A DNA stretch of 21,226 bases, from NCBI GenBank assembly GCA_002408385.1, contig DHSB01000039.1:2626-23851 (forward strand), written 5' to 3'. The notes under the pieces are model-generated. The model was not told where the DNA came from, ran no database searches, and saw only the letters and a list, made by a program, of their open reading frames with translations. Source of the DNA: Myxococcales bacterium UBA5297. Its GTDB lineage: Bacteria > Myxococcota > Myxococcia > Myxococcales > UBA5297. Both the position numbers and the translations under genes were made by a program. Numbering within the stretch: position 1 is the stretch's first letter; each line of letters begins with the position of its first letter. Shown in pieces: positions 14,536 to 21,226 of this stretch.

Positions 14536-16686
14536 TCAGGCGGTCGAGCCCGCCTTCCGCCAGCGCAGGCGCCAACAGTTGTGGATTTTGGGCTTGCGCG
14601 CGAAGTCCGGCGGGAGGGTGCGAGCGGTCAAGTCCTCGATCTCCAGCTCCGGCAGCGCCTCGAGCTCCATGCGAAAGCGCCGGAAGTTGTTGGAGAACAC
14701 AAGATCGCCGTCGGGCCGCAGGAGCCTGGCCGTCGACCGCAGCAGCTCGACGTGGTCGCGCTGGATGTCGAAGGTGCCCTGCATCGCCTTGGAGCTCGAG
14801 AAGGTGGGCGGGTCGAGGAAGATGAGGTCCCACTTGTCCTTCTCGTGCTCGATCCACTCGCGGGCATCGGCCCGCACGAGCATGTGGCGCCTGCCGCGAA
14901 AGCCGTTGAGCTCCAGGTTGCGGCTCGCCCAGTCGAGATAAGTGTTCGAGAGGTCGACCGTCGTCGTCGAGCGTGCCCCGCCGGCCGCCGCGTAGACCGA
15001 GGCCGAGCCGGTGTAGGCGAAGAGGTTGAGGAAATCTCGGCCCTTGGCCAGCTCGCGCAGCAGCGCGCGCGTGGGCCGGTGGTCGAGGAACAGGCCGGTG
15101 TCGAGATAGTCGGTGAAGTTGACCAGGAAGCGCAGGCCGCCCTCCTGCACCTCGTGAAAGCGACCCCGCGCGCCGAGCTTCTCGTACTGGGCCGCCCCCT
15201 TCTGCTTGCGGCGCACCTTGAGGAAAACGTTCGAGGGGTCGACCTGCAGCACCTCGGGGATGACGGCGAGCGCCTCGTTGAGCCGTGCCGCGGCGCGGTT
15301 CCGGTCGACGGTCTTCGGGGGCTCGTACTCCTGGACGTGCACCCACCTCTCATAGAGATCGATGGCGAGCGCGTACTCGGGCAGGTCCGCGTCGTAGACG
15401 CGCCAACAGGTGACGCCCTCGCGTTTTGCCCACTTCGAGAGGTGCTTGAGGTCCTTGAGGAGCCGGTTGGCGAAGGCCTGGGCCCCTTCGCTCCTCGGCC
15501 CGCGCGCGGTCGAGGCCGCCTCGCCCTCCTTCGGCGGCTCGATGGGGATCTCGAGGAGGCGGCACTCGATGGCGCCGTTGTAGAGCACGTGCCGGCGGGT
15601 CGCCTTGAGCCCGACGCTCTTGGTCAGCTCGAGGTTGCCGGTGAAGACGAAGCCGTCCCAGCCCTTGAAGCGCTGCTTGAGCGTGTCGCCGATGCGCTTG
15701 TAGAGGCCGCGAAGCCCCTCGATCTCCCCGAGCCGCTCGCCATAGGGCGGGTTGACCACGAAGAGGCCCGGCTTCTCGCCGACCGGCTCGGCCATCGACA
15801 GCTCGCGCCGCTCCAAGCGCACGAGGGGGGCGACGCCGGCCTTCCTCGCGTTGACCTGCGCCGAGCGGACCGCGGCCTGCTCCACGTCGAAGCCGGCGAT
15901 GGGCGGCAGGTCGGTGCGCTGGCGGCCATCGCGCGCCTTCGCCTCCTCGAGGATCGGCCCCCAGACCTCCGGCTGGTGGCCGCGCCAGCGCAGGAAGCCG
16001 AAGCTTGAGCGCAGCAGGCCCGGGGCGACGTCGGCGGCCAGCAGCGCCGCTTCTATCGGCAGGGTCCCCGACCCGCACATCGGGTCGACGAGCCCTCCGC
16101 CCTCGCGCACGACCTCGGGCCAGCGGGCGAGCAGCAGGATGGCCGCGGCGAGGTTCTCCTTGAGCGGCGCCTGCGCGCCGCGCTCCCGGTAGCCGCGCCG
16201 ATGCAGGCTCTCGCCGGACAGGTCGATGCTCAGCGTCGCCTCGTCCTTGCGGAGGTGCAGGTTGACCCGCAGGTCCGGGCGCGCGACGTCGATCGAGGGC
16301 CGCCGCCCGGTCTCGTCGCGAAACTGGTCGACGATGGCGTCCTTGGCCTTGAGCGCCCCGAAGTGCGTGTGGGTGATCTGCGAGTCGGACGAGGCGAAGT
16401 CGACCGCGAGCGTGCCGTCGGGCGAGAGGTGCTCGGCCCAGCGGACCGAGCGCACCCCGGCGTAGAGCGCCTCGGGGGTCGCGGCGGGAAAGCGCGCGAT
16501 GGGCAGCAGGATGCGGCTCGCGGTGCGCGACCAGAGGCAGGCGCGGTACGCGGTCGCGAGCGGGCCGGCGAAGCTCACCCCCGCCCTCGTCCCCTCGACG
16601 CTGGCCGCGCCGAGGCCGCGCAGCTCGTCGGCGAGCAGCCCCTCCATGCCCTTGGGCGTCGTGGCGAAGAACTGGGTCTCGGTCAT
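14536..16686 (-). CDS. rlmL: Bifunctional 23S rRNA methyltransferase RlmKL (m2G2445 and m7G2069)
   Basis: The protein is 716 residues, close to E. coli RlmKL (702). The start ATG at 16686 has GGAG at 16697-16694, seven bases upstream. A THUMP RNA-binding domain covers about 50-160. The N-terminal methyltransferase (RlmL, N2 of G2445) has the SAM motif DPMCGSGTLPIEAALLA at 201-217 and the catalytic NPPYGERLGE at 312-321. The C-terminal methyltransferase (RlmK, N7 of G2069) has FLNLFAYTGSASVYAAAGGA at 552-571 and LDPPTFSSSK at 624-633. Both active sites look intact. The gene starts 38 nt after the tgpA stop and ends 7 nt before the earliest lipB start, so it is probably within one operon. It has no evident functional link to the MoxR-DUF58-TgpA module. 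Confidence 0.95.
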   Translation of the reverse strand: MTETQFFATTPKGMEGLLADELRGLGAASVEGTRAGVSFAGPLATAYRACLWSRTASRILLPIARFPAATPEALYAGVRSVRWAEHLSPDGTLAVDFASSDSQITHTHFGALKAKDAIVDQFRDETGRRPSIDVARPDLRVNLHLRKDEATLSIDLSGESLHRRGYRERGAQAPLKENLAAAILLLARWPEVVREGGGLVDPMCGSGTLPIEAALLAADVAPGLLRSSFGFLRWRGHQPEVWGPILEEAKARDGRQRTDLPPIAGFDVEQAAVRSAQVNARKAGVAPLVRLERRELSMAEPVGEKPGLFVVNPPYGERLGEIEGLRGLYKRIGDTLKQRFKGWDGFVFTGNLELTKSVGLKATRRHVLYNGAIECRLLEIPIEPPKEGEAASTARGPRSEGAQAFANRLLKDLKHLSKWAKREGVTCWRVYDADLPEYALAIDLYERWVHVQEYEPPKTVDRNRAAARLNEALAVIPEVLQVDPSNVFLKVRRKQKGAAQYEKLGARGRFHEVQEGGLRFLVNFTDYLDTGLFLDHRPTRALLRELAKGRDFLNLFAYTGSASVYAAAGGARSTTTVDLSNTYLDWASRNLELNGFRGRRHMLVRADAREWIEHEKDKWDLIFLDPPTFSSSKAMQGTFDIQRDHVELLRSTARLLRPDGDLVFSNNFRRFRMELEALPELEIEDLTARTLPPDFARKPKIHNCWRLRWRKAGSTA

Positions 16687-16724
16687 GTTCGGACTCCGAA
16701 AGCGCGGCAGGCGCGCCGCTCCAT

Positions 16725-18773
16725 TCAGAAGCGCAACAACTGGCGAAGCCGGCGGGCCTCGTCGGCCCCCAGCGGGCGCCCGCCGAAGCGCGCGGCGAGA
16801 TAGCGCTCGGTGACGAGCTCGACGATCGGCGCGAAGGGTGCGCCGGAGTCAGCCACCGCGCGCGCGAGCTCGCGGGAGGTCTGCGAGCGCGCCTTGGAGA
16901 ATCCGCGGGCGGCCAGCCGCCGCAAGAGCATCCGGTAGACCCGCGCCGCGTGCCGATCGCTCTTCCAGCGCACGCGCCGCTCGGCCCCCGCGGGCAGGCG
17001 CCAGAGCCTCTTCGCGACCGCGAGCGCGAGCGCGAGCGCTATCGCCGCCCCCAGGTAGTTGAACAGCCCCGCGGCCCCAGCCCCGGTGCGCCCTTGGAAG
17101 CGGGCCAGGCCGCTCGAGAGCGCGCGAAAGACCGAGCGCACCGCGCGGACCTGGTCCCAGAAATTCAGGTCGACGACGAAATTGCGCCACGGCCCGGAGG
17201 CCCGCTCGTAGAAGTCGATGAGCGCCGAGAGCAACGAAGAGGTATCGGCGAGCCGTCCCTCGGGCGGCGTCGGGTCGAACGGCACGAAGCCGACCTCGGG
17301 GAAGTAGACCTCGGTCCAGGAGTGGGCGTCGCCGGCGCGCACGACGTAGCTGCCCTCCTCGTCGCGGAGGCCGCCGTAGAAGCCGGTCACGTTGCGGGTC
17401 GGCACGCCCGCCGCGCGCAGCAGCACCGCCATCGCCGTGGAGAAGAACTCGCAGTGCCCGGCGCGCCGCTCGAAGAGGAAATGCGCCAGCGGGTCGGCGG
17501 CCGGCGCGGGCAGCTCGGTCGTGTAGCGAAACCGCGAGAGCTCCCGCTCGATGGCGAGCGCCTTGTCGTACGGGTCCTCGAGGCCGGCGGTCAGGCGGCG
17601 CGCGAGCTCGGCGATCCGCGGGTCGAGTCCCTCGGGGAGCTGCAAGAAGAGCCGCTCGATGCCCTCCCGGTACTCGTCGCCCCTGCCGCGCAGCTTTTCG
17701 GGGCCAAGCGGCGCGCGGGCGCGCAGCTCGTACTTGAAGCCCTCCGGCGCCTCGGGCCGGACCCTGACGTCGCCGAGCGCATCGGCGACGAAGAAGAGCA
17801 TCGGCCGGCGCAAGCCCCGGCGCAGGTAGCGGGGCGAATCGATGCGGACCATCCGCCCGGTCAGGAAGACCGCGTTCGTGCCGGCGGTGCCGAGGACCTC
17901 GACGCGAAAGCGCGTGTCCCCCTCGGCCTGCTCCGAGAAGTCGAGGTAGCGCCGCGGCTCCCTGCGCGGCGCGTTCGACTGCCAGCCCGTGCCGTCGTAG
18001 AAGTCGAAGGTCTTGCCCTTCCACAGCAGCCCGGCGTGCTCCTGGCCGGGGTCGGGCCTGACAGTGAAGCGCATCACCGGCCGCGGATCGGTCTTCAGCA
18101 CGCCGTGGACCTCGAGCCGGAGCTGCTCGGAGAAGCCGACCGAGGCGCCCTGGGCCGGCTTGGGCAGCCGGATGAACGCGCCGGAGGTGAAGCGCGGGAA
18201 GGCGAAGAAGATGACTATCGCGCCCCCGAGCGCGGCTATCGAGAGCCCGGTCAGGCCAGCGAGCAGACGTCCGGAGACGAGGCTGTCGGCCACCTGTCGC
18301 GGGGTGCGCGCCTCCTCGACGACTCGCGACAGGTGCGAGAGCGTCAGCGCCGTCGTCGCGCTGGCCGAGTAGCACGCGAAGAAGACGCCGTAGAGCAGGT
18401 CCGCCGAGAGGGCAGCGCCGCCGGCGAGCATCAGGAGCGCGGAGAGATAGAGCAGCCCGTCGTCGGCGGCGCTCTGGCGAGACAGCAGGCGGTTGGCCGC
18501 CAGCGCCGCCGCGAAGAGCGACGCGGAGACGACGAGGTCCATCGCCCCGGTGAGCCAGAGCGCGGCGAGGACGGCGAACGCGGCGCCCGTCAGCGCCGTC
18601 AAGAGGGCGCCGCGGCCGCGGCCGATGCGCCCGTCGGCGAAGTAGGAGCCGATGAGCACCGCGGCAAAGAGCGCGACCAGCGGCACCGGCACGTCGCCCT
18701 CGGCCGAGATCGACGCGAAGGCGAACCCCACCGCGGCGTGCGCGGAGAGCTTTCGAGCGGTGGCGAGCCTCAC
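16725..18773 (-). CDS. TgpA-type membrane transglutaminase-like protein (DUF3488 / transglutaminase / DUF4129)
   Basis: The protein is 682 residues. It starts at a GTG overlapping the DUF58 stop codon by four bases (GTGA), with GGAGG (18784-18780) six bases before it. The N-terminal half (about 10-195) has several hydrophobic helices, the DUF3488-type membrane region. A large extracytoplasmic part follows and contains the transglutaminase-like core. Its catalytic triad is visible: Cys441 in RAGHCEFFSTAMAVLLRAAGVPTR-type context (437-446 RAGHCEFFST), His484 in AGDAHSWTEVYFP and Asp500 in FDPTPP. A last membrane helix at about 570-588 precedes a cytoplasmic tail (about 605-680) matching the DUF4129 position. 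TgpA of Pseudomonas aeruginosa is essential and envelope-located, but its substrate is unsettled. The gene is translationally coupled to DUF58 and follows moxR, the usual order. Confidence 0.93.
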   Translation of the reverse strand: MRLATARKLSAHAAVGFAFASISAEGDVPVPLVALFAAVLIGSYFADGRIGRGRGALLTALTGAAFAVLAALWLTGAMDLVVSASLFAAALAANRLLSRQSAADDGLLYLSALLMLAGGAALSADLLYGVFFACYSASATTALTLSHLSRVVEEARTPRQVADSLVSGRLLAGLTGLSIAALGGAIVIFFAFPRFTSGAFIRLPKPAQGASVGFSEQLRLEVHGVLKTDPRPVMRFTVRPDPGQEHAGLLWKGKTFDFYDGTGWQSNAPRREPRRYLDFSEQAEGDTRFRVEVLGTAGTNAVFLTGRMVRIDSPRYLRRGLRRPMLFFVADALGDVRVRPEAPEGFKYELRARAPLGPEKLRGRGDEYREGIERLFLQLPEGLDPRIAELARRLTAGLEDPYDKALAIERELSRFRYTTELPAPAADPLAHFLFERRAGHCEFFSTAMAVLLRAAGVPTRNVTGFYGGLRDEEGSYVVRAGDAHSWTEVYFPEVGFVPFDPTPPEGRLADTSSLLSALIDFYERASGPWRNFVVDLNFWDQVRAVRSVFRALSSGLARFQGRTGAGAAGLFNYLGAAIALALALAVAKRLWRLPAGAERRVRWKSDRHAARVYRMLLRRLAARGFSKARSQTSRELARAVADSGAPFAPIVELVTERYLAARFGGRPLGADEARRLRQLLRF

Positions 18774-19804
18774 GCCGCGCCTCCCCCGGCGCCGATGGCG
18801 AGCGCGCCCTCGCGCTTGGGATCGGGGGCCGGCCCCGAGCTCTGCGCGGGCCCGAGCTCGGCGAGCCGTCGCAGCAGGCGCTTGAGCTGCACCGGGCCGG
18901 AGGCCGGAGGCAGGTACTCGCCGCTGGTCGCCAGCCCGACCTCCAGGCCGCGGCCAGAGAGCATGCGCGCGACGGCCGCGGCCTGCTCGAGCGGCCCCAC
19001 GAGCCAGTCGCCGGGCTCAGGCCCGCGGTTGTCGACGAGAAGGACGACGCGCCGGCGCTGCTCGTGCTCACGCTCAGCGACGAGCAGGCGCCCGACGGCG
19101 GCGCTCTTGCGCCAGTGGACGTGACGCCGGTCGTCGCCCGCGCGCATCTCGCGCAGCCCGTGCAGCTCCGCGCCCCGCCCCGCCCTGCCCTCGGGGCGCT
19201 CGCCGTCGCGACAGCCGCCTCGGGCGCGCCGCTCGAGCGGGCGCACCCGCGCCGGGACCACGTAGAGCTCGTCGGGGACCGAGACGTGGATGTACTTCTC
19301 GAAGAAGCCGAACGGGAAGCGCGTGGAGACGACGAGCCTGTCGAGCTGGAAGCGCCCGCGGCGCGGGACGCTCGTGTGCAGCGTGGTCTCGGCGCGGCCA
19401 TCGGGACCGACGTAGAGGACCGAGGCGCGCTGGCCGGCGAACGGCCCGTCCTTCTCGGCGATGAGGAGCGTGAAGGAGGGCCAATGGCGCTTGAGGTTGC
19501 GCACCCGGTAGGTGACGGCGAACCCGCCGCGCGCCGGCGGATCGGCCGGTAGCACCCTCTCGAGCCGAAGCCCCTGCACCGCGCTCTCGGAGAGCACGCC
19601 GGAGATGAGGATGGCGCTGAGCTGCAGGCCGAGCACGAGGAAGAGCAGGTTGTTGCCGGTGTTGAGCGCGGCGATGCCCACGCCCAGCGTGAAGAGCGAG
19701 TAGTACCAACCCTCCCGCGTAAAGCGCAGGCGGCGGCGCCGGCGGCGCTCCTCGCGCATCCGCTCGCTCCAGCTCGGGCGGGCGACCGGGGGTGCCGAGG
19801 GCAT
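18770..19804 (-). CDS. DUF58 domain-containing membrane protein
   Basis: The protein is 344 residues. The ATG at 19804 lies 3 nt after the moxR stop, with GGAG six bases before it inside the end of moxR. A basic stretch (16-30, RMREERRRRRRLRFT) is followed by two adjacent hydrophobic helices (about 35-50 and 52-70, TLGVGIAALNTGNNLLFLVLG split by NTGNN). A beta-rich domain then leads to the DUF58 signature RE.RAGDDRRHVHWRKSA at 218-235 and a von Willebrand A-like strand VVLLVDN at 253-259. DUF58 proteins occur next to MoxR ATPases and TgpA-like transglutaminases and are thought to work with the ATPase at the membrane. The molecular task is not known. The C-terminal 30 residues are low-complexity Gly/Ala/Pro. 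Its stop overlaps the tgpA GTG. Confidence 0.93.
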   Translation of the reverse strand: MPSAPPVARPSWSERMREERRRRRRLRFTREGWYYSLFTLGVGIAALNTGNNLLFLVLGLQLSAILISGVLSESAVQGLRLERVLPADPPARGGFAVTYRVRNLKRHWPSFTLLIAEKDGPFAGQRASVLYVGPDGRAETTLHTSVPRRGRFQLDRLVVSTRFPFGFFEKYIHVSVPDELYVVPARVRPLERRARGGCRDGERPEGRAGRGAELHGLREMRAGDDRRHVHWRKSAAVGRLLVAEREHEQRRRVVLLVDNRGPEPGDWLVGPLEQAAAVARMLSGRGLEVGLATSGEYLPPASGPVQLKRLLRRLAELGPAQSSGPAPDPKREGALAIGAGGGAA

Positions 19805-19807
19805 CCT

Positions 19808-20791
19808 CTACTCCGGCACTTCGACCCGCTCGAGCAGGTCGGCGAGGATCCGCTCGGCTTCGCCGCGATCGGTCTCGCTCGCCTCGCGCCCGGCCGGCGC
19901 GATGCGGTGGGCGAGGCAGGCGATGGCGACCCGCTTGACGTCGTCGGGCAGCAAGAAGTCGCGCCCGTCGAGCAGGGCCACCGCCTTGGCCGCCGACTGC
20001 AGGCTCAGCAGGCCGCGGGTCGAGGCGCCGCCCGCGAGCAGCGGGCTCTCCCGGGTCGCGCGCACCAGCGCGACCATGTAGTCGGCCAGCGACGGCTCGA
20101 CCCGCACCGCCGCGGCGCTCGCCTGCAGGCGCACGACCTCGGCGGCCGAGGTGACCGGGGCGAGGGTCGCGAGCGGCTCTTCGCCGGTGGGCGAGAGCAG
20201 CAGCTCGCGCTCGGTGCTCGCCCCCGGGTAGCCGAGCGAGATGCGCAGCATGAAGCGGTCGAGCTGCGAGTCGGGCAGCGGATAGGTCCCCGACTGCTCG
20301 CGAGGGTTCTGCGTCGCGAAGACGAGGAAGGGCGCGGGCAACACCCGGGTCTCGCCGTCGAGGCTGACGCGGCCTTCGGACATCGCCTCGAGCAGCGCCG
20401 ACTGCGTGCGCGGGGGCGCGCGGTTGAGCTCGTCGGCGAGCACGACGTGGGCGAAGACCGGCCCGGGGCGAAACGAGAAGCTCGCCGAGCGCGGGTCGAA
20501 GACCTGGGCGCCGAGGATGTCCGAGGGCAGCAGGTCGCTGGTGAACTGGACCCGCGCGAACGACATGTCGAGCGAGCGCGCGAGCGCCTGGGCCAGGGTG
20601 GTCTTGCCGACGCCGGGGACATCTTCGATGAGCAGGTGGCCTCTGGCGACCACGGCGCAAACCGCCAGCTCCACCGCTTCGCGCTTGCCCCTCAAGGCCC
20701 GCTCGACGCTGTCGCAGATCTTCTGGAGAAGCTTGCTCGCCTGCTCGGATGAGAATCGCTCTGGGTGCGCCGCGAGGGCCTCGGATGCCAT
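19808..20791 (-). CDS. MoxR-family AAA+ ATPase
   Basis: The protein is 327 residues from the ATG at 20791. The same frame runs back to 20941, but that part translates intergenic repeats (HNCQLTTHNS) and is not family-like. Walker A is GVGKTT at 60-65 (EDVPGVGKTT) and Walker B is VVLADE with Asp120-Glu121. Sensor 1 is FATQNP (158-163), and the arginine-finger region is LPDSQLDRFMLR (172-183). The C-terminal AAA lid domain covers about 210-327. MoxR ATPases act as chaperones in maturation or remodelling of membrane and metal-enzyme complexes. With DUF58 and TgpA downstream, this one probably serves the envelope module. No good Shine-Dalgarno precedes the start, and a 7-bp repeat array lies 18 bp upstream of it. 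It is the first gene of the minus-strand operon. Confidence 0.94.
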   Translation of the reverse strand: MASEALAAHPERFSSEQASKLLQKICDSVERALRGKREAVELAVCAVVARGHLLIEDVPGVGKTTLAQALARSLDMSFARVQFTSDLLPSDILGAQVFDPRSASFSFRPGPVFAHVVLADELNRAPPRTQSALLEAMSEGRVSLDGETRVLPAPFLVFATQNPREQSGTYPLPDSQLDRFMLRISLGYPGASTERELLLSPTGEEPLATLAPVTSAAEVVRLQASAAAVRVEPSLADYMVALVRATRESPLLAGGASTRGLLSLQSAAKAVALLDGRDFLLPDDVKRVAIACLAHRIAPAGREASETDRGEAERILADLLERVEVPE

Positions 20792-20809
20792 GGGGCGGCA
20801 GTCTAGCAG

Positions 20810-20844
20810 TGAGTTGTGAGTTGTGAGTTGACAGTTGTGAGGCG
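20810..20844. repeat. 7-bp tandem repeat array (TGAGTTG) upstream of moxR
   Basis: TGAGTTG occurs at 20810-20816, 20817-20823 and 20824-20830, followed in phase by ACAGTTG (20831-20837) and TGAGGCG (20838-20844). The array begins 18 bp before the moxR ATG and would lie in its leader or core promoter. The unit differs from the GACTCTC arrays at 13.1-13.4 kb but has the same 7-bp period. Confidence 0.88.
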
Positions 20845-20950
20845 GCAGCCGGGCCTTCGCCCCGCGACCCCAGGGCTCGTCACCGGGCACTTGGCCCGCC
20901 ATGACCTTGAACCAACCGGGAGGCCGCCCTCCCCCGGTCACCTCGAGCAG

Positions 20951-20967
20951 GGTCGGGAGGCCCGACC
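20951..20967. other. Perfect stem-loop between the edge gene and moxR
   Basis: GGTCGGG (20951-20957) and CCCGACC (20961-20967) pair perfectly around a 3-nt loop. It lies about 95 bp past the stop of the partial minus-strand gene at the edge, where a terminator could be, but no T-run follows on the minus strand. A weaker hairpin (CTCGAA/TTCGAG) sits at 20998-21023. Confidence 0.35.
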
Positions 20968-21060
20968 TCGTCCTCGGTCCTTCACCGGCTGTGTCCTCTC
21001 GAAGGCGGGGCCTTTGGTTCGAGCGCGGAACGAGGGAGGCGGAGCCGAGGATCTAGCCGC

Positions 21061-21226
21061 TCAAGGGGAGCCGGCCCCGACGGAGTCGAGGCCGGATTCC
21101 TCGACGGGTCTTCGGTCCCCCGCGGGTGGCGCCTCGGCGCGCGCCCGGCGCTCGAGCCTGTCGCGCTCGGCGAGGACCTTGGCGGCATAACCGGCCAGCG
21201 CCTGCCTCCTCGGCGCCTCGCCCGCC
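21061..21226 (-). CDS. 3' end of an unrecognised gene (cut by window edge)
   Basis: Read from 21225 on the minus strand, an open frame of 54 codons ends in TGA at 21061. The first 30 or so codons have G or C at nearly every third position, as in the neighbouring genes, and encode a helical, charged stretch (QALAGYAAKVLAERDRLERR). The last 20 residues are Gly/Pro/Ser-rich and look like a loose C-terminal tail. The start and most of the protein are outside the window and no family is recognisable. About 270 bp separate it from moxR. Confidence 0.45.
   Translation of the reverse strand, partial: AGEAPRRQALAGYAAKVLAERDRLERRARAEAPPAGDRRPVEESGLDSVGAGSP

Noticed and set aside
20828..20856. Perfect TTGACA on the plus strand as a promoter
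   Set aside because: It arises within the repeat array, no -10-like sequence follows at 15-19 bp, and no plus-strand gene lies downstream.
20792..20941. 50-codon upstream extension of the MoxR frame
   Set aside because: It translates the 7-bp repeat array and intergenic DNA. The family N-terminus begins after the ATG at 20791.
20816..21190. Plus-strand 124-codon frame at the right edge
   Set aside because: It starts in the repeat array and has a low-complexity translation. The minus-strand frame ending at 21061 has more gene-like codon use.

Overview
The window is high-GC DNA with dense coding on both strands and no rRNA, tRNA, insertion sequence, prophage or CRISPR array. Gene content and style suggest a chromosomal segment of a Gram-negative bacterium, most likely a myxobacterium or other former deltaproteobacterium. 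The clues are the very GC-rich third codon positions, a large Cys-rich lipoprotein ending in a lamin-tail-like domain, full-length RlmKL and MutS2, and a LipB-NUDIX fusion. That placement is an inference from style, not a database match.

Layout. A secreted or membrane-anchored TPR protein (minus strand) is divergent from mutS2 (plus). mutS2 is followed by a small three-helix membrane protein with a strongly structured leader. This converges on a long minus-strand lipoprotein across a bidirectional terminator. A gap of about 450 bp separates the lipoprotein from rnr (RNase R, minus), which is divergent from moeA (plus). moeA is followed by ribA, which has its own candidate promoter and a good intrinsic terminator, and then by a metallo-beta-lactamase-fold hydrolase. 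From about 13.2 to 20.8 kb runs a minus-strand operon read in the order MoxR ATPase, DUF58 protein, TgpA-type transglutaminase, rlmKL, lipB-NUDIX. Its gene junctions are tight (3-nt gap, 4-bp overlap, 38-nt gap, then 7 or 58 nt depending on the lipB start). The right edge holds the 3' end of an unrecognised minus-strand gene.

How the genes relate. MoxR-DUF58-TgpA is a widespread but poorly understood envelope module: a cytoplasmic AAA+ ATPase, a membrane-anchored DUF58 protein and a polytopic transglutaminase-like protein. Here it is apparently co-transcribed with ribosome modification (RlmKL) and lipoate attachment (LipB). MoeA (molybdenum cofactor), RibA (riboflavin) and the NudB-like NUDIX domain (possibly folate) share a loose theme of pterin/flavin cofactor supply, but nothing in the DNA shows they are co-regulated.

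I do not see a clearly new defence or mobile system. The less ordinary signals are: (i) terminator-like hairpins with U-runs just before the starts of rnr and the TPR gene; (ii) three consecutive perfect hairpins in the leader of the small membrane protein; (iii) 7-bp tandem repeats of two different sequences, one set running through the 3' end of the lipB-NUDIX reading frame and the other just upstream of the moxR start; and (iv) the LipB-NUDIX fusion itself.
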